From an uncultured bacterium (GTDB taxonomy: Bacteria; Bacteroidota; Bacteroidia; Chitinophagales; Chitinophagaceae), in NCBI GenBank assembly GCA_903826405.1, contig CAIKEH010000048.1, forward strand, positions 1 to 34,649: a stretch of 34,649 nucleotides of DNA, given 5' to 3'. The notes under the pieces were generated by a model. The model had not been told where the DNA came from, made no database searches, and saw only the letters and a program-made list of their open reading frames with translations. Made by a program: the position numbers and the translations under genes. Within the stretch, counting starts at the first letter, position 1, and each line of letters opens with the position of its first letter. Shown in pieces: positions 1-9,005 of this stretch.

Positions 1-470
1 ATATTGTAGTTGACTTCGTACCTGATGCTGGAGAAAAGGGGCTGTCCAAGGGATTCCCATTTGTTGACGGTGAATAAGACCAGCCTTTCCTTATCCCCTT
101 GTTGGAACAGGTTTATCAGAGAGTCGGTATTCATGGTCCATCCCGTGGGCAGCTCACTAGCTATAACGCCACGTTGTTGAAGTGAGTGGGCTACGGAACT
201 GGTGAATTCTTCCATTAGTGCTTTTCCGCTTTCCGTTTGCATGTTGTATCCGATCTGTGCGGTGGACATCATTTTTCCGCAGAAACTGGGTTTTTGTTGA
301 CCGGATAAAACTTCATACCTGTTTTCCTGAAATCCAATGGCCAGACTTTTAGTGATGGGGTAGTCCGTCGTGACCTGTTTTTTCTCAAAGCTCATTTTCC
401 TGCCTATGACACAACTTTGAAAAATGAGCAGTAGAACAATGATGATGGAGTTTTTCAATATATTTTTCAT
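1..470 (-). CDS. Lipoprotein of unknown function, 3' end beyond window
   Basis: An open frame starts at the ATG at 470 and runs off the left edge, giving 156 visible residues. The N-terminus (MKNILKNS, then a hydrophobic stretch IIIVLLLIFQSC) reads as a lipoprotein signal with Cys at about residue 20. Phe at -3 is not the classic lipobox residue, but Ser-Cys is common in Bacteroidota. The mature part is soluble and mixed alpha/beta in composition, with no motif I can assign. The phrase SSVAHSLQQRGV followed by predicted strands loosely recalls small periplasmic lipoproteins that bind proteins or ligands, but this is only an impression. It is transcribed divergently from the M28 peptidase, with 213 bases between the start codons. 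The frame is well supported; the function is unknown. Confidence 0.75.
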   Translation of the reverse strand, partial: MKNILKNSIIIVLLLIFQSCVIGRKMSFEKKQVTTDYPITKSLAIGFQENRYEVLSGQQKPSFCGKMMSTAQIGYNMQTESGKALMEEFTSSVAHSLQQRGVIASELPTGWTMNTDSLINLFQQGDKERLVLFTVNKWESLGQPLFSSIRYEVNYN

Positions 471-658
471 GTGCTGCTGAATAGGTTAGAATAATTCATG
501 TCAATCTAATCAGTGCGGGGTGGTTGTTAAATGATGTCGGTCATCGGGTATCGGGTTATTTGTCAGTTGCATGCTTTTGGCAGGTTTTCATGGATTTCAG
601 AATGTAGTAAACCGGGCCTTGTCGGAGAATCCTGATCAGATGAAATTGTAATCTTTCG

Positions 659-665
659 TACTTTG
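659..665 (+). promoter_or_regulatory. Possible -7 promoter element for the M28 peptidase
   Basis: TACTTTG here resembles the Bacteroidota -7 element (TAnnTTTG) with one base missing from the spacer. It lies 19 bases before the ATG at 684 and overlaps an in-frame TTG at 663, which argues that the ATG is the real start. No clear -33 TTTG is visible at the usual distance, so the call is weak. Confidence 0.3.
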
Positions 666-683
666 TCGCTTAAATCAACAATT

Positions 684-2909
684 ATGCGTCGGATCATTTT
701 TTCAGCCATGCTGATCTGTATTTCTTTTTCCAGCCATGCGCAGAAGGTTTTGGGCTTCACCGATGGCAATGCTGCCACCCAACTGAAGTGGGAATCGGTT
801 TTCGATTCCCTGGTTGCTGCCCCCAATCTGGATACGTACATGAAATTCCTGTCTTCCCGGCCACATCACGTGGGCTCGGTTCAAGGCAAGGCCAATGCAG
901 AGTACATGGTCGGCTTGATGAATAAGTGGGGCTGGGATGCGCGCATCGAGGAGTTTCAGGTTTTATTCCCCACACCGAAGACCAGATTGCTTGAACTTCA
1001 AGGGGCAAAGCCTTTCCGAGCCAAGTTGGAGGAGCCAGCCTTGAAGGAAGATCCCACCACGGGGCAGAAATCCGAGCAACTACCTTCCTATAATGCTTTT
1101 TCCGCTGATGGTGATGTGACCAGTGAACTGGTTTTCGTAAATCGCGGGGTCCCGGCAGATTATGAGGAATTGGACCGTCGTGGGATCAGTGTAAAAGGTA
1201 AAATCGTCTTGGCCAAGTACGGTGGTTCATGGAGAGGGATCAAGCCAAAGGTGGCCGCTGAGCATGGTGCGATAGGATGCCTGATCTACTCCGATCCGGC
1301 CGATGATGGATACGGAGAGGGAGATGTATATCCCAAAGGTGCATTCCGTCCGGGAGATGGCGTGCAGCGCGGTTCAGTGATGGATATGCCCGTCTATCCC
1401 GGAGATCCCCTTACTCCCATGGTAGGGGCAGACAAGAATGCAAAACGTCTCGATCGTTCCGAAGCCACGACGATCATGAAAATACCCGTATTGCCAATTT
1501 CTTATAATGACGCACTTCCTTTGCTCCAATCTCTGGAAGGACCAGTGGCTCCTGCATCCTGGAGAGGTGGGTTGCCTATCACTTATCATATCGGGCCGAG
1601 TCTTTCCAAGGTCCATCTTCAACTTGCTTTCAACTGGGACATCAAACCACTTTATGATGTGATCGGGGTGATGAAGGGCTCCGAATATCCTGATGAATGG
1701 GTCATTCGTGGTAATCACCATGATGGTTGGGTCAACGGTGCATCAGACCCATTAAGTGGCATGGTCGCGGAACTGGAAGAAGCCCGTGTAATCGGTGAGA
1801 TGGCCAAACAAGGTTTCAGACCCAAGCGGACACTGGTCTATTGTGCCTGGGATGGAGAGGAGCCGTCCCTGCTCGGTTCCACGGAATGGGTGGAGGAACA
1901 TCAGGAAGAGCTGAACCGAAAAGCAGTGGCTTATATCAATTCTGATGGCAATGAACGTGGTTTCATCGGCGCGGAAGGTTCACATACCCTGGAACCGTTT
2001 TTCAATGAGATTACTTCATTGGTGAAAGATCCGCAAACAGGGGTAACCATAAAGGAAAGGCGTTATGCACGAACAATCATGGATGCCGATAGAAGTTCAA
2101 GGCAGAAAATGTATGGGAATAGCAACATCAAACTATCCGCTTTGGGCGCAGGTTCAGATTATTCTCCTTTCCTGCAATATCTAGGCATATCTTCCATGAA
2201 CCTCGGGTTCGGTGGTGAAGGGGAGGGTGGGGATTATCATTCCATATATGATTCCTACGAGCATTTCAAACGATTCAAAGATCCCGGTTATGCTTACGGC
2301 GCTGCTTTATCGAAGACGGCAGGAAGGGTCATGTTGAGGTTGTCAAATGCAGATATCATACCCATGGATTTCACCAGCTTTTCCTCCACGGTGAATGATT
2401 ATGCTTCCGAAGTGAAGACATTGGCCGATCAGATGCGGGCAGATGCGGAGATGGATAGGAAGATCATGAAAGATAACTTATATGGACTGGCCGCCGATCC
2501 CACAAAAAAGATCAGTGCCATTCCTTATAAAGGGGATGTTCCTTTCCTGGACTTCAGTCCACTCGACAATGCCTTGGCGGCCCTTCGATCCAAGGCCGAT
2601 GAATACAAGCTATATCAGGGGAAAGCCATGCAACTGGAACCGGCTAAACGCATCCAGCTTAATTCAATATTGTACAAGCTTGAAAGGAGTCTGACTAGCC
2701 CAGAAGGTCTTCCCCGCCGTAAATGGTATCGTCACCAGATCTATGCTCCCGGATTTTATACCGGCTATGGAGTGAAAACCCTGCCCATGATCCGTGAGGG
2801 CATTGAAGAGAGGAAATGGGTTGAAGCCCAGACGGGCATCGCTCGCGTATCCGAGTCCATCAGGGCATATACAGCAAAACTCGATGAAGCGGTATCACTT
2901 TTGAAATGA
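684..2909 (+). CDS. Secreted M28 metallopeptidase, glutamate carboxypeptidase II-like
   Basis: This 741-residue enzyme has the layout of the M28B family (PSMA/NAALADase, transferrin receptor): signal peptide (about 1-19, ending SHAQ), protease-associated insert (about 130-270), peptidase core (about 320-540) and a helical dimerisation-like domain at the C-terminus. All metal and catalytic residues of the family appear in order: H345 in GNHHDGW, D355 in ASDPLSG, E392-E393 in DGEEPSLLGSTEW, D421 in NSDGNERG and H519 in DYHSIYD. It therefore probably removes C-terminal residues from peptides, using two zinc ions in the periplasm or outside the cell. An in-frame TTG at 663 could extend it by seven residues, but the ATG at 684 places the signal peptide correctly. 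The natural substrate cannot be told from sequence. Confidence 0.93.
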   Translation: MRRIIFSAMLICISFSSHAQKVLGFTDGNAATQLKWESVFDSLVAAPNLDTYMKFLSSRPHHVGSVQGKANAEYMVGLMNKWGWDARIEEFQVLFPTPKTRLLELQGAKPFRAKLEEPALKEDPTTGQKSEQLPSYNAFSADGDVTSELVFVNRGVPADYEELDRRGISVKGKIVLAKYGGSWRGIKPKVAAEHGAIGCLIYSDPADDGYGEGDVYPKGAFRPGDGVQRGSVMDMPVYPGDPLTPMVGADKNAKRLDRSEATTIMKIPVLPISYNDALPLLQSLEGPVAPASWRGGLPITYHIGPSLSKVHLQLAFNWDIKPLYDVIGVMKGSEYPDEWVIRGNHHDGWVNGASDPLSGMVAELEEARVIGEMAKQGFRPKRTLVYCAWDGEEPSLLGSTEWVEEHQEELNRKAVAYINSDGNERGFIGAEGSHTLEPFFNEITSLVKDPQTGVTIKERRYARTIMDADRSSRQKMYGNSNIKLSALGAGSDYSPFLQYLGISSMNLGFGGEGEGGDYHSIYDSYEHFKRFKDPGYAYGAALSKTAGRVMLRLSNADIIPMDFTSFSSTVNDYASEVKTLADQMRADAEMDRKIMKDNLYGLAADPTKKISAIPYKGDVPFLDFSPLDNALAALRSKADEYKLYQGKAMQLEPAKRIQLNSILYKLERSLTSPEGLPRRKWYRHQIYAPGFYTGYGVKTLPMIREGIEERKWVEAQTGIARVSESIRAYTAKLDEAVSLLK

Positions 2910-2930
2910 ATATTTCTTGTGCGCTTTTTG

Positions 2931-2956
2931 AAAGGGGGCATGCCCCCTTTTTTTTG
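2931..2956 (+). terminator. Bidirectional rho-independent terminator
   Basis: AAAGGGGGCATGCCCCCTTT is a perfect palindrome followed by more T residues on the plus strand and preceded by T-rich sequence for the minus strand. It begins 22 bases after the M28 stop codon and lies between two convergent genes, so it can end both transcripts. Confidence 0.8.
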
Positions 2957-3067
2957 TTCGAATATTCCATTCTTTTTGGAAAAGGGAATGGGAAAGCCGC
3001 TGCGGCAGTTGCAACTTTAACGAAATTTTCAAGTCAACCACTGGCGCAGGGGCTTTTGATTGTCCGA

Positions 3068-5494
3068 TCAGAAATTATATTTCAGATTCACGCCGGCGAA
3101 CCAGTTGGTATGTCTGGGTGCAGGGAGATAGGCATCCGGTAGTTGGTTGGCAAAAACCATCATATAATATTTGGTATTGTTCAGATTGGTTGCCCCTGCA
3201 TAGGCATCCAGATCAAAATGCCTTCCAAGGGCCTGACGAAAGCCTAATTTGCCGTTGACGAGGTTGTAGCTGGTAGCATAGGTGTCGTTGAGTGAATTGA
3301 TCGGCATCTTGTCCCTATACGTATAAGTCAGGTTGGCATAAATGCCTGCAAGTAAGCCGAGATCCACGCCCAAATTGAATACTTTGGGAGAAACGGCAGC
3401 CACTTGCTTGCCACTATAATCCTCGGTTACGGTAACGGATTTCTGGATTTTGAAGTTGTCTCCGTACTTGAAGTCAGAATACGTGAAGTTCAGGAAAGGA
3501 CGAACGGAAGTGATGAAGCCGCTTTGGGCGTTATAAGCTGTGAACCTGACGAGTGCTTCAAGTCCCTTATGTATCTGGTCACCTCCATTGACGACGTAAG
3601 AATAGAGGGTGGTATTCGCATTGACTGGTGAGACCACTGCGATGGCCGTCATCTTGTTGCTGAACTTTGCCTGGAAAAAGGCGAGTTCGTAATGCATCCT
3701 TCCATTGGCCAGATCACCTTTGGTCCCGATTTCGAATTGCTTGCCGACCTCAGGCTTGAGGTCCTCATTCACACGTCCGGTTGCAGGCGTGGCAGGTGTG
3801 GTGGCTACAGCAGGTGTAGTGATATAGAAATAGGAACTGACCGGAGGTTTGTATCCTACACTGTAGGATGCATAAACGGAGAAATGCTTGTTGAAGACCT
3901 TGTTCACCGCGAAATGTGGGGAGATCATACCGGTGTATGACTTGTCATATGTTGCAGGTCGGGTGGTCAATGCGGGATTGAGCCTGTCGTTCAGGGTGAT
4001 CTTCATGTTACTCAAGCCGATTCCGCCGGTGACGAAGAATTCACTGGGTAGTCCGAGGGTCCATTCCGTGAACAGGGAAGAGGTAGTAGTCGCGTAATTG
4101 ATATTGGATGTATTGGCGTTGATGACCCAATATGGATTCACTCCCAAAGTCCATGTCTTGCTGGTGTCAGATGGATCCTGTTTCATGTTGTAACCGACGA
4201 CCTGTCCATCCTGTCTCTGTGTTTCCAGTCCGGTGAGTCCGCTCAAGGTCACATTTCCGCCGAGATCGAACTTCGTATCGAATGATGATCGGAAACCGTA
4301 ATTAATGGTGCTTTTGTCGGTCCAACCTGCAGCTGAACTGGCATTGCTGGTAAACCCGGTTCCGAAAAGAGTCGTGGTATTGGAAATGTTCTTATTGAAT
4401 ACATATGTGTGACCGATGCCGGCGCGGAAGGTGATCACATTGCTGTGACCATTTCGCTTGATGTAATCGGGATTGCCGGAATAGTCATCTTTGTTCCATT
4501 GGTCGATGGTGAGTTCACCAAGGCGTTGGTCGTAACTATTGCTATATGCAGCGTAAGCGGTGAGGGTCTGCTTGTCGTTCGGATTGAAATCACCGACGAA
4601 ATTGACGAAACGTTTTTTGGATTCGTTGTGGATACTATATCCGTCGGAATGCTGGTATCCGTAATTCAGGAGGATGGAGGAACGCTCACCTCCAGATTGG
4701 AATGTTGTGGTGAAGCGGCGCAAACCATAGTTGCCAACCATGGCTTCCTGTCCGATGGAAGTTTTACCTTTTTCAGGCCTGATCGTCCTCAGGTTGATAG
4801 CACCGGCTATGGCCAGACCATAGAGTGATCCAGCAGGTCCTTTGGTAACTTCTACGTTGCCGATCGATGCGAAGTCGATATCATCCATGGTGGTGATACC
4901 CTCGGCATCGGTGATCGCGATGCCGTTCAGATACACCTTATATCCCTGACCATCAAAGTTGCTGCTGACACCTCTGGTGCCTCGGGTGCCATTTCCATAG
5001 CCTCTGATATTGAATTGCTGTCCACCACCCACACTGCGGCGAGCCATGGTGACACCTGGCACGTTGATGAGTATGGCATCGTCCAGATACAATCCTGTAC
5101 CTCTTTTAAGCTCGACAGATGATAATTTGGATATGGACGCAGGCTGATAAAGCAGAAGTTTGTTGACATTTGATGTCGCTGTGATCTCCACCGCATCCAA
5201 ATTACGACGGTCGCTTTTCAAAGCTATGTTGAGCGTAGCGTCGCAATCCTGGATGATCTGTTTTTGTGCGGAATAGCCAATGTACGAAACCGTAATGGCG
5301 GTTGCTTTTTGACAATCAATGGTGAATTGCCCGCTTTTGTCAGTGATGACGGAGCCACTTGTAAAACCGATGGTAGCTCCGGACAGAGGAGCACCTGTTG
5401 CAGCGTCGGTTATCCTGCCACTGACTTTTTTCTGCGCCTGACCGGTCAGTGCAGAAAACAGAATGGCCGTGGAGAATATGGTCCTGAAGATCAT
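3068..5494 (-). CDS. TonB-dependent outer-membrane receptor, substrate unknown
   Basis: This 808-residue protein starts at the ATG at 5494, which gives a clean signal peptide (MIFRTIFSTAILFSALTGQAQ). A longer frame from 5554 would put 20 polar residues in front of it. The order is: carboxypeptidase-regulatory-like domain (about 23-95), a TonB-box-like DAVEITAT near 97, plug domain (about 115-225, with KGPAGSLYGLAIAGAINL) and a 22-strand-type barrel ending in aromatic Phe. It imports a ligand across the outer membrane using TonB energy. The size and the lack of a SusD partner point to the siderophore/vitamin/metal class rather than a SusC glycan importer. The next gene upstream is a small unknown membrane protein that may belong with it. 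The barrel gives no clue to the ligand. Confidence 0.93.
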   Translation of the reverse strand: MIFRTIFSTAILFSALTGQAQKKVSGRITDAATGAPLSGATIGFTSGSVITDKSGQFTIDCQKATAITVSYIGYSAQKQIIQDCDATLNIALKSDRRNLDAVEITATSNVNKLLLYQPASISKLSSVELKRGTGLYLDDAILINVPGVTMARRSVGGGQQFNIRGYGNGTRGTRGVSSNFDGQGYKVYLNGIAITDAEGITTMDDIDFASIGNVEVTKGPAGSLYGLAIAGAINLRTIRPEKGKTSIGQEAMVGNYGLRRFTTTFQSGGERSSILLNYGYQHSDGYSIHNESKKRFVNFVGDFNPNDKQTLTAYAAYSNSYDQRLGELTIDQWNKDDYSGNPDYIKRNGHSNVITFRAGIGHTYVFNKNISNTTTLFGTGFTSNASSAAGWTDKSTINYGFRSSFDTKFDLGGNVTLSGLTGLETQRQDGQVVGYNMKQDPSDTSKTWTLGVNPYWVINANTSNINYATTTSSLFTEWTLGLPSEFFVTGGIGLSNMKITLNDRLNPALTTRPATYDKSYTGMISPHFAVNKVFNKHFSVYASYSVGYKPPVSSYFYITTPAVATTPATPATGRVNEDLKPEVGKQFEIGTKGDLANGRMHYELAFFQAKFSNKMTAIAVVSPVNANTTLYSYVVNGGDQIHKGLEALVRFTAYNAQSGFITSVRPFLNFTYSDFKYGDNFKIQKSVTVTEDYSGKQVAAVSPKVFNLGVDLGLLAGIYANLTYTYRDKMPINSLNDTYATSYNLVNGKLGFRQALGRHFDLDAYAGATNLNNTKYYMMVFANQLPDAYLPAPRHTNWFAGVNLKYNF

Positions 5495-5581
5495 ATTAAA
5501 TAGTTTACTGGAGTTATGAATATGGAACTGGACGGCTTGGGTAAACCGCGCCAATCAAGCAAGAAAGTAATGAGATAAGGA

Positions 5582-6094
5582 TCAGGCCCAGGGCGGGCAA
5601 TGGGGAACCGACCCCGGTATAGACTGATATGTTGATCCGCTATATTCAGTCAATTGGGTATCGCAAATACATATAGGATAAAAGAATGATCTGTCGGGTA
5701 TTGTGAAATGGCTGAACGGGAACTTGAGTTGAGGTTTCCCTTCGTTCCGTCCATCCGGGGTTTCTCTTTCGGATGACAGCACACGATCCAATTGATGGAT
5801 CAATTCATTTTCCTGCCTGTCATTCATGGCGAAATAAATCTTTTTTCCGCACTCGATCCTGATGTTAACCACATCGTAGAGATCCCGACCGAGTCTGAAC
5901 TCTTTTTCCTCTTCTTCCCATTTGACGGAAGATGAATCATCTACTCTGGTAAGCATGGATTCCGGCATGCGTCTGAACATTCTTTGTTCCCAATCTTCTT
6001 TCATCCTCCATTGCTGGACGACGAAAAGCAGGTAGTGGCCGAACTGGCAGGTCAGTATCAGGAAAAGAAATGATATGGAGGCTGTCTTTTTCAA
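5582..6094 (-). CDS. Small membrane-anchored protein of unknown function
   Basis: This 170-residue protein appears to start at a TTG (6094). The residues directly after it (KKTASISFLFLILTCQFGHYLLFVV) form one membrane segment, and no in-frame ATG would keep that segment. The rest is highly charged, with an acidic stretch (WEEEEKEF), a central YDVVNIRIE strand and a proline/cysteine-bearing tail ending in PHCPPWA. The pattern ESMLTRVDD...WEEEEKEF...YDVV resembles an uncharacterised family I associate with Bacteroidota genes near TonB receptors and metal-handling loci, but I cannot name it. It lies 87 bases upstream of the TonB receptor start on the same strand, so the two could be co-transcribed. 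Confidence 0.7.
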   Translation of the reverse strand: MKKTASISFLFLILTCQFGHYLLFVVQQWRMKEDWEQRMFRRMPESMLTRVDDSSSVKWEEEEKEFRLGRDLYDVVNIRIECGKKIYFAMNDRQENELIHQLDRVLSSERETPDGRNEGKPQLKFPFSHFTIPDRSFFYPICICDTQLTEYSGSTYQSIPGSVPHCPPWA

Positions 6095-6244
6095 ATCGAT
6101 AAAGCGCGAAAGTTACTGAATTCGCCTTGAAGGATGATCAGAAAAAGCATTTCACATCCTTTTCACTTGATGCTCAACCGATTTTTTATAAGTTTCGTAT
6201 AAAAGATGGCAGGTTTGATGATACTTGTTTGGTTTATGAACTAG

Positions 6245-6406
6245 CTCAGATGGAATGATCAATCAAGGGATCTCACAAATTATTCAGGGCCCGACAACCC
6301 TCGGGACGTGGAATGTATCAGCAAATATCCTTTTGTGAAAGCCTATTTGTCCAAACCTTTGTCGGTAGATAAAGTGCTCGATCTCTTCAAAGGGGAATTA
6401 TTTTGA
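6245..6406 (+). pseudogene. Remnant of a response-regulator receiver domain
   Basis: An open stretch without a start codon ends at the TGA at 6404. Its last 30 or so residues include NPRDVECISKYPFVKAYLSK followed by PLSVDKVLDLF. In CheY-like receiver domains the fifth strand ends with Lys-Pro, followed by a final helix. Here the SKPL motif, the preceding YPFVKAY and the upstream LTNYSGPDNPRD (compare the usual LTSS-NP-D pattern) all match the C-terminal third of such a domain. Nothing upstream supplies the phosphorylation aspartate or a start, and there is an in-frame stop at 6242. I read this as the broken 3' end of a lost gene. Confidence 0.55.
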
Positions 6407-6438
6407 AGGGCAGGTTCCTATTCGTGCAGCTTTTTATT

Positions 6439-7506
6439 TTAATTACGAAGCACTGCTTTGATAACCCTTTGTGCATTTCCCCCTGCGACCTTTTGAACTT
6501 CATCATGACTCATCCCTTTGGCCCTGAGGGCGCTTGTCCATTCGGGCAACTGGCTGTATCTGTTCATGACCGGTTTGAAATTGCTATCCATATCGGTCCC
6601 CAGCCCAACATGGTCGACACCAACGATATCGATCAGCCTCATGATATTGTCAATAAAATCCTCGAAACTCCTGTTGTATCCGGAAGGCCAGGCGCCGATC
6701 ACGCCGCCACTTTCGGCCACCCATCGGGCATGTTCACCGGTGATGGTCCTTGCGGAAATGGGCCTGTCGTTCCCTACATTTAGCAGGGAGTGGGAAAGAA
6801 TGAAAGGTGCTGAACTGGTTTTCGCCACCGCTTTAACTGTTTCTGCGGATGCATGTGCAACGTCTACCAATATTCCCAACTCATTCATTTTTTTGACCAC
6901 GGAACGGCCCAGGTCGGTCAAGCCCTGATGAATAGGGGCATGTGTCTGGAGGTCGCCCAGGTCATTAGGGGCATAATGGACCAGTTGGATGAGACGCACT
7001 CCGTCAGCATACATCTCTTCCAATTGATCGGTGTGTTCAATATGATCCCCACCTTCACAGGCTAGATAAGCAGTGATTTTGCCTTTCTTTTCCTGCATCA
7101 GTTCCCTTGACTTGGTAGCCAAATGAATAGGGGCGATCTTGCATAACTCAAGGAACTGTTTCAGTTGTCGATGGTATTCAGCGATCCCTTCCCCTTTCTC
7201 GTATTTATCTGTTATCTCCACACCCTTCTCCGTCAGTTTAATCAAGGGGAGATCACTGACCAGACTGAAGAATCCTCCCGACATCCCTTGAGAAAGCATT
7301 TCTTTAACCCGGCTTACCACCTCATCATCGCCAGCAAAGACCGGTGTTCCACGTCGAAAAAATACGCCCGGATGGGTATGCAGATCAAAGCAGCGGTATT
7401 CTGGTCGACCAATTAATTCCATGGATCGGCTTGAAGGGATTCCGATCATTACTGCACTGGCAGATGCTTTTAGAACCTGCTTTATGAATTTTTTTCGACT
7501 GGTCAT
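6439..7506 (-). CDS. Membrane dipeptidase family protein (peptidase M19)
   Basis: This 355-residue protein has an N-terminal export signal (about 1-30, starting with SRKKFIKQV, weakly Tat-like) and then an amidohydrolase-fold domain of the renal dipeptidase family. The metal-site pattern is visible: H43-T-H45 in DLHTHPG, E151 in ACEGGDH, H218 in VDVAHAS, H239 in LSHSLL and D305 in GLGTDMDS. Family members cleave dipeptides, including those with a D-residue, so a role in peptide scavenging or cell-wall peptide recycling is likely. The first motif is H-x-H where mammalian enzymes have H-x-D. It leads a run of minus-strand genes but is separated from its upstream neighbour by 54 bases without an evident terminator. 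Confidence 0.88.
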   Translation of the reverse strand: MTSRKKFIKQVLKASASAVMIGIPSSRSMELIGRPEYRCFDLHTHPGVFFRRGTPVFAGDDEVVSRVKEMLSQGMSGGFFSLVSDLPLIKLTEKGVEITDKYEKGEGIAEYHRQLKQFLELCKIAPIHLATKSRELMQEKKGKITAYLACEGGDHIEHTDQLEEMYADGVRLIQLVHYAPNDLGDLQTHAPIHQGLTDLGRSVVKKMNELGILVDVAHASAETVKAVAKTSSAPFILSHSLLNVGNDRPISARTITGEHARWVAESGGVIGAWPSGYNRSFEDFIDNIMRLIDIVGVDHVGLGTDMDSNFKPVMNRYSQLPEWTSALRAKGMSHDEVQKVAGGNAQRVIKAVLRN

Positions 7507-7560
7507 TGGACTCTGCTTTGGGATGAATTTTTAGGTTACTATTTTTCAAATTCCCGAATG

Positions 7561-8193
7561 CTACATTCCATTTATGGACAGGATATATGCTTTACGAATC
7601 GAGTCCAACCTTGGGAAAAGCGTAAGAATTTTTTTTCGGTCGGTTCCGATCGAATCGATCTTGGTCATGGTCGAGTTGCCATAACCTCCATACAACGCTT
7701 CCACCACAGCCATCCCTTTCGTCACTTCGCCAAATGCTGGAAATCCTTTGGTTTCGTTGTAGAATATAGTATCGAGCCGGCTATTGTCTTTAAGGTTGAT
7801 GAAGAGTTGGGTGCTTCGCGAATCTTTACCACTTCGGGCAAAGCTCAACCTGCCTTTGATATTACCTTTGATAACGGGTTCGTCCGATACTTTGAATTGA
7901 TCCCATTTCAGGGTCCGGGTGGAATCGATATCGCCGAATTGTGCCACGAAATCGGGTACAATGCGGTAGAAGAATGAATGATCAAATGCATGATGTTTGA
8001 GCAATTGATGGAATCTGTCCGCCGCCCCGGGTGACCATTCCCGCTCCACGGTTACTTCAAAATCACCCTTTGAAGTCTCGAACCGAGCTAAAAATCGGGG
8101 AGGGGCGGTTCCATGTGTCCAACCCTTTCTGAATGCTGGAGTGGAACAGGATGCCGCCATAGCGGTCAGTAAAATGATATAGATCGTTTTCAT
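7561..8193 (-). CDS. Lipoprotein peptidyl-prolyl cis-trans isomerase, cyclophilin type
   Basis: I place the start at the ATG at 8193, which gives MKTIYIILLTAMAASC, a proper lipoprotein signal with Cys at 16. The longer frame from 8241 would run back into the end of the upstream gene. The 210-residue product carries a cyclophilin domain (about 35-190): FYRIVPDFVAQFG holds the catalytic arginine, GRLSFARSGKDSRSTQLFI matches the substrate-binding strand, and FPAFGEVTKGMAVVEAL is the usual closing segment. It would speed proline isomerisation of exported proteins from a membrane-anchored position. The tryptophan seen in many cyclophilins is missing (TIFYNETKGFPAFG), as in other bacterial members. 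It lies 25 bases downstream of the acyltransferase-like gene, probably in one operon. Confidence 0.9.
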   Translation of the reverse strand: MKTIYIILLTAMAASCSTPAFRKGWTHGTAPPRFLARFETSKGDFEVTVEREWSPGAADRFHQLLKHHAFDHSFFYRIVPDFVAQFGDIDSTRTLKWDQFKVSDEPVIKGNIKGRLSFARSGKDSRSTQLFINLKDNSRLDTIFYNETKGFPAFGEVTKGMAVVEALYGGYGNSTMTKIDSIGTDRKKILTLFPRLDSIRKAYILSINGM

Positions 8194-8218
8194 CTCTTGC
8201 GTTAAAGCATTGGAGCTT

Positions 8219-8947
8219 TCAGGAAGATGCGGTTTGGTCAATCAATTCAAGTCTTTTGACCACAGATCCCTTACTCAGAATCGTACCTGGGGAAAGCACT
8301 GCATTCGCACCGATCTTTGTTCCATCACCGAGGAGGGCACCAAATTTGGTCACGCCCGTATCGATCATCTGGCCGTCCATGCTTATACGAATCGTTTTAT
8401 CATCCCTTTCGTTGTAATGATTGGCGATCACGGCGCCAGCTTCCAGATTGACATGATTCCCGATGATGCTATCTCCGATGTAGTTGAAGTGAGCGGCTAC
8501 AGAATGATTCAATAAGACCGATGACTTCACTTCGCAGCCCGGCCCAATGGAGCTGCCTTCACCCAGATATACCCCTCCCCGGAGGTATGCATGGGACCCT
8601 ACGAAAGAATTTCTGCTGATGACGACGGGCGGCTTTAATACCGCGCCGGATTCAACCTGGGCAAGATGATGTATGGCAATACCATCCCGGATATCATATT
8701 CCTGGGGAAGGTTTTCGATCATTTTGTACAGTAATTCGTTCAGGTTGGTTGTTATATGCCACGGGAATGGAGTAGATGAAGGTTGTAGTGTTTCTGGAAG
8801 ATTTTCAATGTATGTTTCCAACATGAGAAGGCGGAATGGGTAGTTGACATCTTTTGTCCAATTTACGGCAATAAAATTTCTGCCATCTATTTCACTTGGA
8901 AATGGAAGGGCCCGCAGATCCGGCATCTGTTTAAATGGGCAGGTCAT
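8219..8947 (-). CDS. Left-handed beta-helix acyltransferase, GlmU C-terminal-like
   Basis: This 242-residue protein has a short N-terminal region (about 1-90) and then a hexapeptide-repeat left-handed beta-helix (about 90-235). The segment VAAHFNYIGDSIIGNHVNLE followed by AGAVIANHYNERDDKTI matches the acetyltransferase half of GlmU, where NH-SY-GD and the N-Y-G turn hold the catalytic histidine and bind acetyl-CoA. The nucleotidyltransferase half of GlmU is absent, so it is not a full bifunctional GlmU. It may acetylate an amino sugar or sugar nucleotide, but the acceptor cannot be read from sequence. It sits between the serine hydrolase and the cyclophilin on the same strand with short gaps. 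Confidence 0.8.
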   Translation of the reverse strand: MTCPFKQMPDLRALPFPSEIDGRNFIAVNWTKDVNYPFRLLMLETYIENLPETLQPSSTPFPWHITTNLNELLYKMIENLPQEYDIRDGIAIHHLAQVESGAVLKPPVVISRNSFVGSHAYLRGGVYLGEGSSIGPGCEVKSSVLLNHSVAAHFNYIGDSIIGNHVNLEAGAVIANHYNERDDKTIRISMDGQMIDTGVTKFGALLGDGTKIGANAVLSPGTILSKGSVVKRLELIDQTASS

Positions 8948-9005
8948 TCGGATGGTTGAACTTCGTGGAAATAGGAATTGATATAGCCGGATCTGTATGG
9001 TCCGA

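Noticed and set aside
2906-3142. Open frame of 78 codons overlapping the M28 stop
   Set aside because: It runs through the palindromic terminator and into the 3' end of the receptor gene, so it is not a gene.
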